A stretch of DNA of 64,000 nucleotides from Beijerinckiaceae bacterium RH AL1 (GTDB lineage Bacteria > Pseudomonadota > Alphaproteobacteria > Rhizobiales > Beijerinckiaceae). Made by a program: the position numbers and the translations under genes. Numbering within the stretch: the stretch's first letter is position 1; each line of letters starts with the position of its first letter. A model generated the notes under the pieces. That model did not search any database and was not told where the DNA came from. It saw only the letters and a list, made by a program, of their open reading frames with translations. Shown in pieces: positions 26,798-34,873 of the stretch. Location: NCBI GenBank assembly GCA_901457705.2, contig LR590083.2:3100597-3164596 (forward strand). The letters are read 5' to 3'.

Positions 26798-27712
26798 TTG
26801 ACCCACGATCATCCGTTCGACGAAGCGCTCGACCATCAGTCGAAGCTTCGCGCCGCCCTGTTCAAGCCGATGGGCGCCGACGGCGTCTACGCCCGCTCCG
26901 GCGTCTACGAGGACATGATCGAGCGCCTGTCGGCGCTGATCACCAGCCACCGCGAGACCGGCACCGAGGTGTTCCGCTTCCCGCCGGTGATGAGCCGCCG
27001 CGACCTCGAGCGCCACGGCTATCTGAAGAGCTTCCCGAACCTCATCGGCTGCGCCTGCGCGCTGCATGGTTCGGAAGCCGACATTCGCGAGGCGGCCGCG
27101 CGTCCGGACGGCGGCTGGGTCGACGCCTTGCAGGCGACCGAGCTCGTCCTGTCGCCTGCCGCCTGCTACCCGATCTACCCGATCGCCGCCGCGCGCGGCC
27201 CGGTGCCCGAGGCCGGGCTCGTCTTCGACGTTGCCAGCGATTGCTTCCGCCGCGAGCCGTCGCAGGACCTCGACCGGCTGCAGTCGTTCCGCATGCGCGA
27301 GTACGTCTGCATCGGCTCGGAGCCGCAGGTCGCCGCCTTCCGTGGCCGCTGGCTCGAGCGGGCGACCGAGATGGCGCGCGTCCTCGCCCTGCCCTGCAGG
27401 ATCGACCAGGCATCCGATCCCTTCTTCGGCCGCGTCGGGCAGATGATGGCGGTCGCGCAGATCCAGCAGGCCTTGAAGTTCGAGCTGCTGGTGCCGCTGC
27501 ACTCGGAAGAGAAGCCGACGGCCTGCATGAGCTTCAACTATCACCGCGACCATTTCGGCCTGACCTGGGACCTGCACGATGAAGCCGGCACGCCGGCGCA
27601 CACCGCCTGCGTCGCCTTCGGCATGGATCGGCTCGCCGTCGCGCTGTTCTGGACGCATGGGCTGGAGACGGCGCGCTGGCCGGCCGAGACGCGCGCCGCG
27701 CTGGGGCTCTAG
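26798..27712 (+). CDS. Amino acid:[carrier protein] ligase (truncated class II synthetase-like)
   Basis: A 304-residue homologue of the SerRS-like enzymes described from Bradyrhizobium and Agrobacterium, which activate an amino acid (Gly or Ala) and load it onto a carrier protein, not a tRNA. Class II motif 2 is at FRMREYVCIGS and motif 3 at FGMDRLAVALF. The predicted zinc ligands Cys123, Glu168 and Cys271 have spacings of 45 and 103, the same as I recall for the Bradyrhizobium enzyme, which is strong support. No tRNA-binding domain is present. The start is TTG at 26798 with AGGGA upstream. Known homologues usually sit next to their carrier protein; here none is adjacent, and the nearest is the gene at 36222-36467. 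Confidence 0.85.
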   Translation: MTHDHPFDEALDHQSKLRAALFKPMGADGVYARSGVYEDMIERLSALITSHRETGTEVFRFPPVMSRRDLERHGYLKSFPNLIGCACALHGSEADIREAAARPDGGWVDALQATELVLSPAACYPIYPIAAARGPVPEAGLVFDVASDCFRREPSQDLDRLQSFRMREYVCIGSEPQVAAFRGRWLERATEMARVLALPCRIDQASDPFFGRVGQMMAVAQIQQALKFELLVPLHSEEKPTACMSFNYHRDHFGLTWDLHDEAGTPAHTACVAFGMDRLAVALFWTHGLETARWPAETRAALGL

Positions 27713-27723
27713 GACGCCCTCGC

Positions 27724-27841
27724 GTCTCCCGCCTGCGGGAGACGGTGGCGCCGCCAAGCTGGATGAGGCGGGGAGAAGCGGCTAAGTCCCCGCATCTGAC
27801 CCGACGTCGTCGGGCCCCCTTCTCCCGCGAGCGGGAGAAGG
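27724..27841. repeat. Cluster of palindromic hairpins (intergenic repeat element)
   Basis: The 158-base gap before the ThDP enzyme holds three hairpins: GTCTCCCGC-CT-GCGGGAGAC at 27724-27743, CCGAC-GTC-GTCGG at 27801-27813, and CCTTCTCCCGC-GA-GCGGGAGAAGG at 27818-27841. The first and third share the core TCTCCCGC..GCGGGAGA, so the region looks like a paired palindromic repeat of the REP/BIME kind found between genes of many Proteobacteria. The first could also act as terminator of the ligase gene. Confidence 0.7.
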
Positions 27842-27870
27842 ATTGTCGCCCAACATCATTGGGAAGAACC

Positions 27871-29568
27871 ATGCCCGTGACCCGCACCGCCGCCGAAGTG
27901 CTCGTCGACCAGCTCGTTGCGCAGGGCGTCACCCACGTCTTCTGCGTGCCGGGCGAATCCTATCTCGCCGTGCTCGACGCGCTGCACGATCGGCCGATCG
28001 AGGTGATCGTCTGCCGCCAGGAAGCGGGCTGCGCCATCATGGCCGAGGCGGTTGGCAAGGCGACGGGGCGGCCCGGCGTCTGCTTCGTGACGCGCGCGCC
28101 CGGCGCCACCAACGCCATGCACGGCATCCACATCGCCCAGCAGGGCTCCTCGCCAATGATCATGTTCGTCGGCCAGATCGAGCGCGGCGCGCGTGGTCGC
28201 GAGGCGTTCCAGGAGATCGACTATCGCGCCGTCTTCGGCCCCGTCGCCAAGCATGCCGACGAGATCGACGAGGCCGCCCGCATTCCCGAGATCGTGTCGC
28301 GCGCTTTCCATGTCGCGATGAACGGCCGTCCCGGCCCGGTCGTGCTGGCCTTGCCGGAGGACATGCTGAGCGAGCGCGTCGCCGTCGCCGACGCCCCGCG
28401 CGTGGTGCCGATCGAGACCGCGCCTCTGCCCGCCGACATGGACCGTCTCGCCGCGCTCCTCGCCGCGGCGCAGGCGCCCGTGCTGATCCTCGGCGGCAGC
28501 CGCTGGACGCCGGAGAGCTGCGCGGCCGTCACCCGCTTCGCCGAGCGCTGGGACCTCCCTGTCGTCACCAGCTTCCGTCGCCTGCCGCTGTTCGATCCGC
28601 TGCATCCCAACAATGCGGGCGACCTCGGCATCGGCTCCAATCCCAAGCTGCTCGCCCGCATCGCCGCCTCCGACCTCGTCATCGTGCTGGGTGGTCGCCT
28701 CGGCGACATCCCGAGCCAAGGCTATTCGCTCTTCGACATCCCGACGCCGAAGACCAAGCTCGTGCACATTCATCCCGAGCCCGCCGAGCTCGGCCGCGTG
28801 TACGCGCCCACGCTCGCGATCTGCGCTACGCCGATCGGTCTCGCCGGCGCGCTCGACGCCCTCGCGCCAGCCGCGGCCCCAGCATGGGCCGGCAGCGCCG
28901 AGGCGGCGCATGCCGACTACCGCGCCTGGTCGGACGTCGCGACGCCGCAGCCCGGCGGCGTCAATCTCGGCGAGATCATGGTGTGGCTGCGCGAGAACCT
29001 GCCGGCGCAGGCGATCCTCACCAGCGGCGCCGGCAATTTCGCTGCCTGGATCGCCCGCTTCTACCGCGTCCGCCGCTTCGCCGGCCACGCCGCGCCGCTG
29101 TCGGGCTCGATGGGCTACGGCGTGCCGGCGGCGGTCGCCATGCAGCTGTTGGAGCCGCAGACCCCGGTGGTGTGCCTCACCGGCGACGGCGACTTCCTGA
29201 TGAACGGCCAGGAGTTCGCGACCGCCGTGCAATACGATCTGCCGATCGTGATCCTCGTCGCCGACAACGGCCAGTACGGCACGATCCGCATGCACCAGGA
29301 GCGCGAGTACCCGACGCGAATTTCGGGGACGCAGCTCAGGAACCCGGACTTCGCCGCCTACGCCCGCGCCTTCGGCGGCTTCGGCGCGACGGTCGATAGG
29401 ACCGAGGACTTCGCCGACACCTATGCGCCGTCCCGCGCTGCCGGCAAGCCGGCGATCCTGCACCTGCGCATCGACCCCGAGGCGATCCTCCCTGGCGCGA
29501 CCTTGAGCGCGATCCGCGAGGCGGCGCTCGAGCGAGCGCGCCGCGCCGCCGCAACTCCCTCCGGCTAG
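27871..29568 (+). CDS. Thiamine diphosphate-dependent enzyme (acetolactate synthase large-subunit-like)
   Basis: A 565-residue three-domain ThDP enzyme: an N-terminal pyrimidine-binding domain (AAEVLVDQLVAQGVTHVFCV, and RQEAGCAIMAEA with the catalytic-type Glu), a central domain and a C-terminal diphosphate-binding domain with the GDG...N motif (GDGDFLMNGQEFATAVQYDL then ADNGQYG). It resembles the acetolactate synthase/oxalyl-CoA decarboxylase group. No small regulatory subunit gene follows, so it is probably not the main biosynthetic IlvB; the reaction is uncertain. ATG at 27871 with GGGAAGAA upstream. Confidence 0.85.
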   Translation: MPVTRTAAEVLVDQLVAQGVTHVFCVPGESYLAVLDALHDRPIEVIVCRQEAGCAIMAEAVGKATGRPGVCFVTRAPGATNAMHGIHIAQQGSSPMIMFVGQIERGARGREAFQEIDYRAVFGPVAKHADEIDEAARIPEIVSRAFHVAMNGRPGPVVLALPEDMLSERVAVADAPRVVPIETAPLPADMDRLAALLAAAQAPVLILGGSRWTPESCAAVTRFAERWDLPVVTSFRRLPLFDPLHPNNAGDLGIGSNPKLLARIAASDLVIVLGGRLGDIPSQGYSLFDIPTPKTKLVHIHPEPAELGRVYAPTLAICATPIGLAGALDALAPAAAPAWAGSAEAAHADYRAWSDVATPQPGGVNLGEIMVWLRENLPAQAILTSGAGNFAAWIARFYRVRRFAGHAAPLSGSMGYGVPAAVAMQLLEPQTPVVCLTGDGDFLMNGQEFATAVQYDLPIVILVADNGQYGTIRMHQEREYPTRISGTQLRNPDFAAYARAFGGFGATVDRTEDFADTYAPSRAAGKPAILHLRIDPEAILPGATLSAIREAALERARRAAATPSG

Positions 29569-29665
29569 CCGAACGAAATCGATCGAACTCGAGCGACCGG
29601 CTTCAGCACCTGTTGAGGTCGAGCGCCTACGAGCGAGCCTTCTCGATTCAGAACGGAAGGACGCG

Positions 29666-29899
29666 ATGCCCGATCATCTGCCGCACGTTCCGATATTCCC
29701 CCGCTTCGGCAACCAGATGGCGGCGGTGAACCCCGCGCTCGTCCGCGCCGTCGAGACGCAGGCCTCCGGCGGCTGCAAGATCGTCTTCGACCGCAGTCAC
29801 GAGATGGCCGTCGACGCCTCGCTCTACGAGGTGATGAACGCGCTATGGGGCCGCTCGCCCATGGCGGAGATCAAGGAGCTGGCGCCGGAGCTCGGCTGA
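29666..29899 (+). CDS. Small hypothetical protein (77 residues)
   Basis: I do not recognise a family. The frame starts at an ATG with a good ribosome-binding site (GGAAGGACGCG) and gives a balanced sequence: a Pro/His-rich start (PDHLPHVPIFPRFGNQMAAV), a single Cys in GGCKIVFDRSHEMAVDASL and a helical end (MAEIKELAPELG). It may be co-transcribed with the ThDP enzyme 97 bases upstream. The last 29 bases overlap the convergent aminotransferase. Confidence 0.6.
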   Translation: MPDHLPHVPIFPRFGNQMAAVNPALVRAVETQASGGCKIVFDRSHEMAVDASLYEVMNALWGRSPMAEIKELAPELG

Positions 29900-30797
29900 C
29901 CGTCATGGCGTTGCGCGCCGCGAACGCCCAGTAGAGCTCCCGGGCACGGCGGTAGATCGGGCCGATCGGCAGCTCGCGCGCCTCGATGCGGTTGATCGGC
30001 ACCACCTTGGCGAAATTGCCGGACGCGAAGATCTCGTCGGCCGCCAGGAAGTCCGCGGCCTTCAGCGTGACCTGCCGCACCTCGACGCCGTCGGCCTCGA
30101 GCAGCGCGATGACGCGGCGCCGGGTGATGCCGTCGAGGAACGTGCCGTTCGGCACCGGCGTGTAGACGACGCCGCCCTTGGCCATGAAAATGTTGGAGTT
30201 CGCCAGCTCGGCAACGTTGCCGAGCATGTCGAGCATCAGGCAGTTGCCGAAGCCGCGCCGGAACGCCTCGATCAGCGCGCGGGCGCCGTTCGGATAGAGG
30301 CACCCCGCCTTGGCGTCGACCGGCGCCGTCTCGATCGTCGGGCGGCGGAACGGCGACAGCGTGATCGCGAAGCCCTTCGGCTCGGGCATCGGCGCGCGGT
30401 AGATGCACAGGCACCAGCGCGTCGAGGCGGGATCGAAGCGCACGCCGCCGCCGGCCGCGCCGTGCTCAGGCCAGTACATCGGGCGGATGTAGAGCTCGGC
30501 GCCCGGCTCGAAGCGGGCGATGCCTTCGTGCGCGAGTGCCATCCAGTCGGCGACCGACACCTGCGGCTCGAGCAGGAAGGCTTCCGCCGAGGTGTTGACG
30601 CGGGCGCAATGCAGGTCGAGGTCGGGCGCCGCGCCGCCGAAGGTGCGGGCGCCGTCGAACACGGTCGAGCCGAGCCAGGCGGCATGCGTGCGCGGCCCCA
30701 TGATCGGCGCGTTGCCGGCTTGCCAACGGCCCTCGAAATAGGTCCAGGTGTCGGTGTTTGTCGTGTCGCTTGTTGTCGTGTCGATGGCGGCGCTCAC
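29871..30797 (-). CDS. Class IV aminotransferase, branched-chain (IlvE-like)
   Basis: A 308-residue PLP enzyme of fold type IV. The PLP-binding lysine is Lys163 in VDAKAGCLYPNGARALIEA, and the cofactor-phosphate region is LANSNIFMAKGG with GTFLDGITRRRVIALL. The N-terminal block WLGSTVFDGARTF matches branched-chain aminotransferases and their relatives, which transfer amino groups between glutamate and Leu, Ile or Val. Sequence alone does not exclude a D-amino-acid or aminodeoxychorismate-type activity. It is divergent from the esterase gene with 29 bases between the starts. Confidence 0.83.
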   Translation of the reverse strand: MSAAIDTTTSDTTNTDTWTYFEGRWQAGNAPIMGPRTHAAWLGSTVFDGARTFGGAAPDLDLHCARVNTSAEAFLLEPQVSVADWMALAHEGIARFEPGAELYIRPMYWPEHGAAGGGVRFDPASTRWCLCIYRAPMPEPKGFAITLSPFRRPTIETAPVDAKAGCLYPNGARALIEAFRRGFGNCLMLDMLGNVAELANSNIFMAKGGVVYTPVPNGTFLDGITRRRVIALLEADGVEVRQVTLKAADFLAADEIFASGNFAKVVPINRIEARELPIGPIYRRARELYWAFAARNAMTVSRAPAPAP

Positions 30798-30826
30798 GAG
30801 CGGGGCTCCCCGGGCTGGAGGATTCT

Positions 30827-31750
30827 TTGCAAGAGGCGGACCTGTCGGCGCTGGACCCGCAGGCGCGGCGCTTCCTCGCCATGGTCGCGCTCGGCGGCCG
30901 CGGGGGTAGCGTCGGCATCGAGGAGCGGCGTCGCGGCTTCGCCAAGCTGATGCAATTTTCGAAGCCCCCCGCCGCGCGCGTCGCCGCCAGCGACAGCAGC
31001 ATCCCCGTCGGCGATCGCGCCATTCCGATCAGGCTCTACGGCGCGGAAGGGCCTGGCGGGCTGATCTATTTCCACGGCGGCGGCCTCGTCGCCGGCGGTT
31101 TGGAGACCCACGACGCGCTGTGCCGGACGCTCGCGCACGGGGCCGGCTGCCGCATCGTCTCCGTCGACTACCGGCTCGCGCCGGAGCATCCGTTCCCCGC
31201 GGCGATCGTCGACGCGCTCCTCGCCACCCGCTTCGTGCTGCGCAACGCGGCGGCGCTCGGCGTCGATCCCCGCCGCGTCGCCGTCGGTGGCGATTCCGGC
31301 GGCGGAACGCTGGCGGCGATCGCCGCGGATGTGTTCGGGCGACGCGGGCGCCTGCGCGCCCAGGTCCTGCTCTGCCCGGCGCTCGATTTCGCCGGCGCCA
31401 GCGCCTCGCGCGAGACGTTCGCCAACGGGTTCCTGCTCGACGCGTCGACCCTCGCCGCGGATCTCGTCCATTATGCGCCGCAGCGTCCGCTGGAAGACCG
31501 ACGCATTTCCCCGCTCCGCGCGGCCGATCTCGCCGGGCTGCCGACGACGATCCTGCACACCGCGGCCTTCGACCCGCTCGTCGACGAAGGCCGCGCCTAC
31601 GCCCGCCGCCTCGCCGAGGCCGGCGTCGACGTCCGCTACCGCGAGCACGCGACGCTCATGCACCATTTCTACGCGTTGAACGGCGTCGTCCCTGCCGCGC
31701 AGGTCGCGCTCGACGGCATCGCCCGCGACATCGCCGAGGTGCTGGCCTGA
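30827..31750 (+). CDS. Alpha/beta hydrolase of the HSL family
   Basis: A 307-residue carboxylesterase-like enzyme. The oxyanion-hole motif HGGG (GLIYFHGGGLVAGGLETHD) and the nucleophile motif GDSGGG identify the hormone-sensitive-lipase family; Asp in FDPLVDEG and His in LMHHFY complete the triad. I chose the TTG at 30827 because GGAGG sits 5 bases before it and it avoids overlap with the divergent aminotransferase; an in-frame ATG at 30758 lies inside that gene. It probably acts on short-chain esters. Its stop is one base from the end of the convergent MetA-family gene. Confidence 0.85.
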   Translation: MQEADLSALDPQARRFLAMVALGGRGGSVGIEERRRGFAKLMQFSKPPAARVAASDSSIPVGDRAIPIRLYGAEGPGGLIYFHGGGLVAGGLETHDALCRTLAHGAGCRIVSVDYRLAPEHPFPAAIVDALLATRFVLRNAAALGVDPRRVAVGGDSGGGTLAAIAADVFGRRGRLRAQVLLCPALDFAGASASRETFANGFLLDASTLAADLVHYAPQRPLEDRRISPLRAADLAGLPTTILHTAAFDPLVDEGRAYARRLAEAGVDVRYREHATLMHHFYALNGVVPAAQVALDGIARDIAEVLA

Positions 31751-31751
31751 T

Positions 31752-32717
31752 CTACGCGACACGGTCGAGGCTCTCCGTGCGCAGCTCGCGAAGCCAGTTG
31801 CGGAACAGGCCGACTGCAAACGCCCGCGGCCAGCGACGCGGACCGGAGTCGCGGCCCTTCAGCGGAAAGGCCGCGTCGGTCGTCGGGTCGCGCTTCGCCG
31901 CGGCCTCGAACGCGCTGAGCGCCGCCTCGGTCGCCTGCGAAAAGTAGTGGCGCGGCAGGTCCGGATAGGTCGCCGTCGTGCCGTCGAGGAACCGCATCAC
32001 GTCGCGACGATACTCGCCGCGCAGCGCGCTCTCGTGGTACTCGGGATGGCCCTGCAGGTAGACGAACAGGCTGCGCCACCGCTTGACGAAGAGATCGACG
32101 CCGACCTCGTCGGAGCGCGTCACGATCTCGTAGCCCGCCGCCGTCAGCGCGACCTCGTCGAGCCCGTTCCAACGGGAATGCGCCACGCGGAGCGGATCGG
32201 GGACTCCCTGCAGAAGCGGGTGCTCGGCTGCCCGCTCGACGGAGAAATGGCCGGAGAGCTTGCGGCCGAGCGGCTGGCGCTCGATCCCGTCGAGATGCAG
32301 CACCGCCGCATGCGCGGCGAAGCAGGACCAGATCGTCGAGCGCGTGTTGTGCTCGGCCCAGTCGACCACCTCGGTCAGCGCGCCCCACACCGGCTCGTCG
32401 GCAAGCCGTGCCGCGCGGGGCTCGCAACCGGTGACGATCAGCCCGTCGACGCGCGACTGCATGAGCTCGGCGTACGGCGTGTAGCTCGCCTCGATGTGCG
32501 ATCGCGCCGCCGCGCCGCGCGCGATGCCCGGCAGCGAGAACAGCCGCAGGCGCACCGGATCCGGCCCCGCCGCCTCGCGCAGGATGTCGACGAACTGGCG
32601 CTCGCCGCCCTTGAAGCCGCCGTCGCCGAGGTTGTTGAGCAGCGCGATCTCGATCGTCGCCGGCCCCGCGGCATCGGCGGAGCGAGGTGCGTTCGGCGCA
32701 GCGACGACGAGCGGCAT
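31752..32717 (-). CDS. Homoserine O-acyltransferase, MetA-family (divergent)
   Basis: A 321-residue protein of the MetA/HTS fold, a glutamine-amidotransferase relative. Catalytic residues are in place: nucleophile Cys132 in WSCFAAHAAV, His224 and Glu226 in GHPEYH; other MetA blocks are GRKLSGHF, HSRW and LFRNWLREL. It should activate homoserine with succinyl- or acetyl-CoA for methionine synthesis. It is more divergent than standard MetA (GCEPRAARLADEPVW where MetA has a GAP motif). It starts 9 bases after the metY stop with AGGAG upstream, so the two enzymes for acylation and sulfhydrylation are co-transcribed. Confidence 0.83.
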   Translation of the reverse strand: MPLVVAAPNAPRSADAAGPATIEIALLNNLGDGGFKGGERQFVDILREAAGPDPVRLRLFSLPGIARGAAARSHIEASYTPYAELMQSRVDGLIVTGCEPRAARLADEPVWGALTEVVDWAEHNTRSTIWSCFAAHAAVLHLDGIERQPLGRKLSGHFSVERAAEHPLLQGVPDPLRVAHSRWNGLDEVALTAAGYEIVTRSDEVGVDLFVKRWRSLFVYLQGHPEYHESALRGEYRRDVMRFLDGTTATYPDLPRHYFSQATEAALSAFEAAAKRDPTTDAAFPLKGRDSGPRRWPRAFAVGLFRNWLRELRTESLDRVA

Positions 32718-32726
32718 GGGGTGCTC

Positions 32727-34028
32727 CTAGGCCACGGCGAGGGCGCGCGAGGCCGCGGCGGCGACGGCCAACGCCTGGTCGAAGTCGGCTATGATGTCGT
32801 CGACATGCTCGATGCCGATCGAGACGCGGATCAGGTCCGGCGTCACGCCGGCATGCGCCTGCTCCTCGGTGGTCATCTGGCGATGCGTCGTCGAGGCAGG
32901 ATGGCAGGCGAGCGTCTTGGTGTCGCCGATGTTCACGAGCCGCTTCACGAGGCGGAGCGCGTCGTAGAAGGCCTTGCCGCCCTCGAGCCCGCCGACGATG
33001 CCGAAGGTGAAGAGCGAGGAGGCATTGCCGCCGAGGTAGCGCCGCGCCAGCCCGTAGTACGGGCTATCCTCGAAGCCGGCGTAGTTGACCCAGGCGACGC
33101 GCGGATCGGCGCGCAGGAATTCGGCGACCGCGCGGGCATTCGCGACGTGGCGCTCCATCCGCAGCGCCACCGTCTCGATGCCTTGCAGGATGAGGAAGGC
33201 ATTGAACGGCGACAGCACCGCGCCCGTCGCGCGCTGGTACACGCTGCGGGCGCGCGCCATGTAGGCGGCCGCGCCGTAGCGCTCGTCGTACACCATGCCG
33301 TGATACGAGGCGTCCGGCTCGCAGAACATCGGATACTTCGCGGCCTGGTCGCGCCAGCGGAAGCGGCCGGAATCGACGAGCACGCCGGCGAGCGTGGTGC
33401 CGTGCCCGCCCATGAACTTGGTCAGCGACTCGACGACGATGTCGGCGCCGTGCTCGATCGGCCGCAGCAGGACCGGCGTCGCGACCGTGTTGTCGACGAC
33501 AAGCGGCACGCCGTGGCGATGCGCGCAGTCCGCCAGCGCGGCGATGTCGGTGATGTTGCCGGCCGGGTTGCCGATGCTCTCGCAGTAGATGGCCTTGGTG
33601 TCGCCATCGATCAGCGGCTCGATCGCGGCGACGTCGTCACCGGCGGCAAAGCGCGTGGTGATGCCCTGGCGCGGCAGGATGTGCGCGAGCAGCGTATGCG
33701 TCGTGCCGTAGAGCTGCGGCACGGAGACGATGTTGCCGCCGTGGTCGGCGAGCGTCGAGATCGCATAGGTGAGCGCGGCCTGGCCGGTGGAGGTCGCGAG
33801 CGCGGCGATGCCGCCGTGCATCGCGGCGACGCGGCGCTCCAGCACCTCGACGGTGGGATTGGCGATGCGGCTGTAGCGGTAGCCCGGCACCTCGAGGTTG
33901 AACAGCGCGGCGCCGTGATCGGCGGAGTCGAACTCGTAGGCCACCGTCTGGTAGATCGGCACGGCGCAGGCGTGCGTCGTCGGGTCGCCCTCGTAGCCGC
34001 CGTGCACCGCCAGCGTCTCGTTGCGCAT
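32727..34028 (-). CDS. metY: O-acylhomoserine sulfhydrylase, MetY type
   Basis: A 433-residue PLP enzyme of the Cys/Met metabolism family. The PLP lysine is Lys204 in ESLTKFMGGHG; other hallmarks are YSRIANPTVEVLERRVAAM and SSLFTFGI. The length of over 430 and the insert after the lysine favour MetY (O-acetylhomoserine + sulfide to homocysteine) over the shorter MetZ/MetB. It is the first gene of a two-gene operon with the MetA-family gene. The 106-base leader (34029-34134) has GGAG as ribosome-binding site; I could not fit it to the SAM-II or SAH riboswitch consensus. Confidence 0.92.
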   Translation of the reverse strand: MRNETLAVHGGYEGDPTTHACAVPIYQTVAYEFDSADHGAALFNLEVPGYRYSRIANPTVEVLERRVAAMHGGIAALATSTGQAALTYAISTLADHGGNIVSVPQLYGTTHTLLAHILPRQGITTRFAAGDDVAAIEPLIDGDTKAIYCESIGNPAGNITDIAALADCAHRHGVPLVVDNTVATPVLLRPIEHGADIVVESLTKFMGGHGTTLAGVLVDSGRFRWRDQAAKYPMFCEPDASYHGMVYDERYGAAAYMARARSVYQRATGAVLSPFNAFLILQGIETVALRMERHVANARAVAEFLRADPRVAWVNYAGFEDSPYYGLARRYLGGNASSLFTFGIVGGLEGGKAFYDALRLVKRLVNIGDTKTLACHPASTTHRQMTTEEQAHAGVTPDLIRVSIGIEHVDDIIADFDQALAVAAAASRALAVA

Positions 34029-34134
34029 CAAAGATTATCTCCGCTCCGGCGACGACGGCGATCTCTGTGCCATTCCGGGGCAAGCTTCGCCGCTCACTCG
34101 GCTAGGCAGCAGTGCGCGTGCCAAAGGCGAAGGA

Positions 34135-34869
34135 TCAGGCCGTGTTTCCGGCGTCGACCGTGAGCACCGTGCCGGTGATGCCGGCGGCGGCCTCGCTCAT
34201 GAGGTAGGTCGCGGCGGACGCGACATCCTCGATCGAGGTGAGCCGGCCGAGCGCCGAGCGGCGCGCGATCTTGGCGCGCTGCGCGTCGTCGAGCATCGAC
34301 GTCATCTCGGTGTCGACGAAGCCCGGCGCGATCGCGTTGACCGTGATGCCGAGCGGGCCGACCTCGCGGGCGAGCGAGCGGGTGAAGCCGATCATCGAGG
34401 CCTTCGTCGCGGCGTAGACGGAGAGCGCGCTGTAGCCCGTCGAGGCGATGATCGACGACATGTTGACGATGCGACCCGTGCCCGCGGACATCATCGAGCG
34501 GACGACGTGCTTGGTCAGCACCATCGGCGCCAGCGTGTTCAGCTGCACCAGCCGCTCGATGGCCGAGGTCGGCATCGTCGCCAGCACGCCTTCAGTGCCG
34601 AGGCCGGCGTTGTTGACGAGCCCGTAGATCGGGCCATGCGCCTTGCGCACGCCGCGCACGAACTCGGACACGTGCTCGAGATGTTCGAGATCGAACGGCT
34701 CGAAGCGGAGCGACGACTCGGGCGCCGCCTTCATCGCGGCCTGCAGCTGATCGCTCTCGCGCCGCGCGAGCGCGACGACACGATAGCCCTGCCCCGCCAG
34801 CGCCGAGGCGATGCCGAGCCCGAGGCCGCGGCTGCCGCCGGTCACGATGATGGTGCGGGGCGCGCTCAT
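34135..34869 (-). CDS. Short-chain dehydrogenase/reductase, FabG-like
   Basis: A 244-residue NAD(P)-dependent oxidoreductase. The cofactor motif TGGSRGLG is at 10-17, NNAG at 86-89 and the catalytic Ser139, Tyr152 and Lys156 are present (NMSSI, YAATK). The C-terminal PGFVDTEMTSML and TGTVLTVDAG are typical of 3-oxoacyl-ACP reductases. It is the last gene of an operon with an acyl carrier protein and an AMP-forming ligase, so it probably reduces a carrier-bound acyl group; that is inference from context. Confidence 0.88.
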   Translation of the reverse strand: MSAPRTIIVTGGSRGLGLGIASALAGQGYRVVALARRESDQLQAAMKAAPESSLRFEPFDLEHLEHVSEFVRGVRKAHGPIYGLVNNAGLGTEGVLATMPTSAIERLVQLNTLAPMVLTKHVVRSMMSAGTGRIVNMSSIIASTGYSALSVYAATKASMIGFTRSLAREVGPLGITVNAIAPGFVDTEMTSMLDDAQRAKIARRSALGRLTSIEDVASAATYLMSEAAAGITGTVLTVDAGNTA

Positions 34870-34873
34870 CCCC

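Noticed and set aside
29666..29899. Carrier protein for the aminoacyl ligase at 26.8 kb
   Set aside because: The small protein has no DSL/DSx phosphopantetheine site, so it cannot be an ordinary carrier protein.
34029..34134. SAM-II, SAH or another SAM-type riboswitch upstream of metY
   Set aside because: The position is right for one in alphaproteobacteria, but the leader lacks the conserved bases of the SAM-II pseudoknot (such as the TGATTT and GCTAAA blocks) and the SAH pattern. I cannot support a call.
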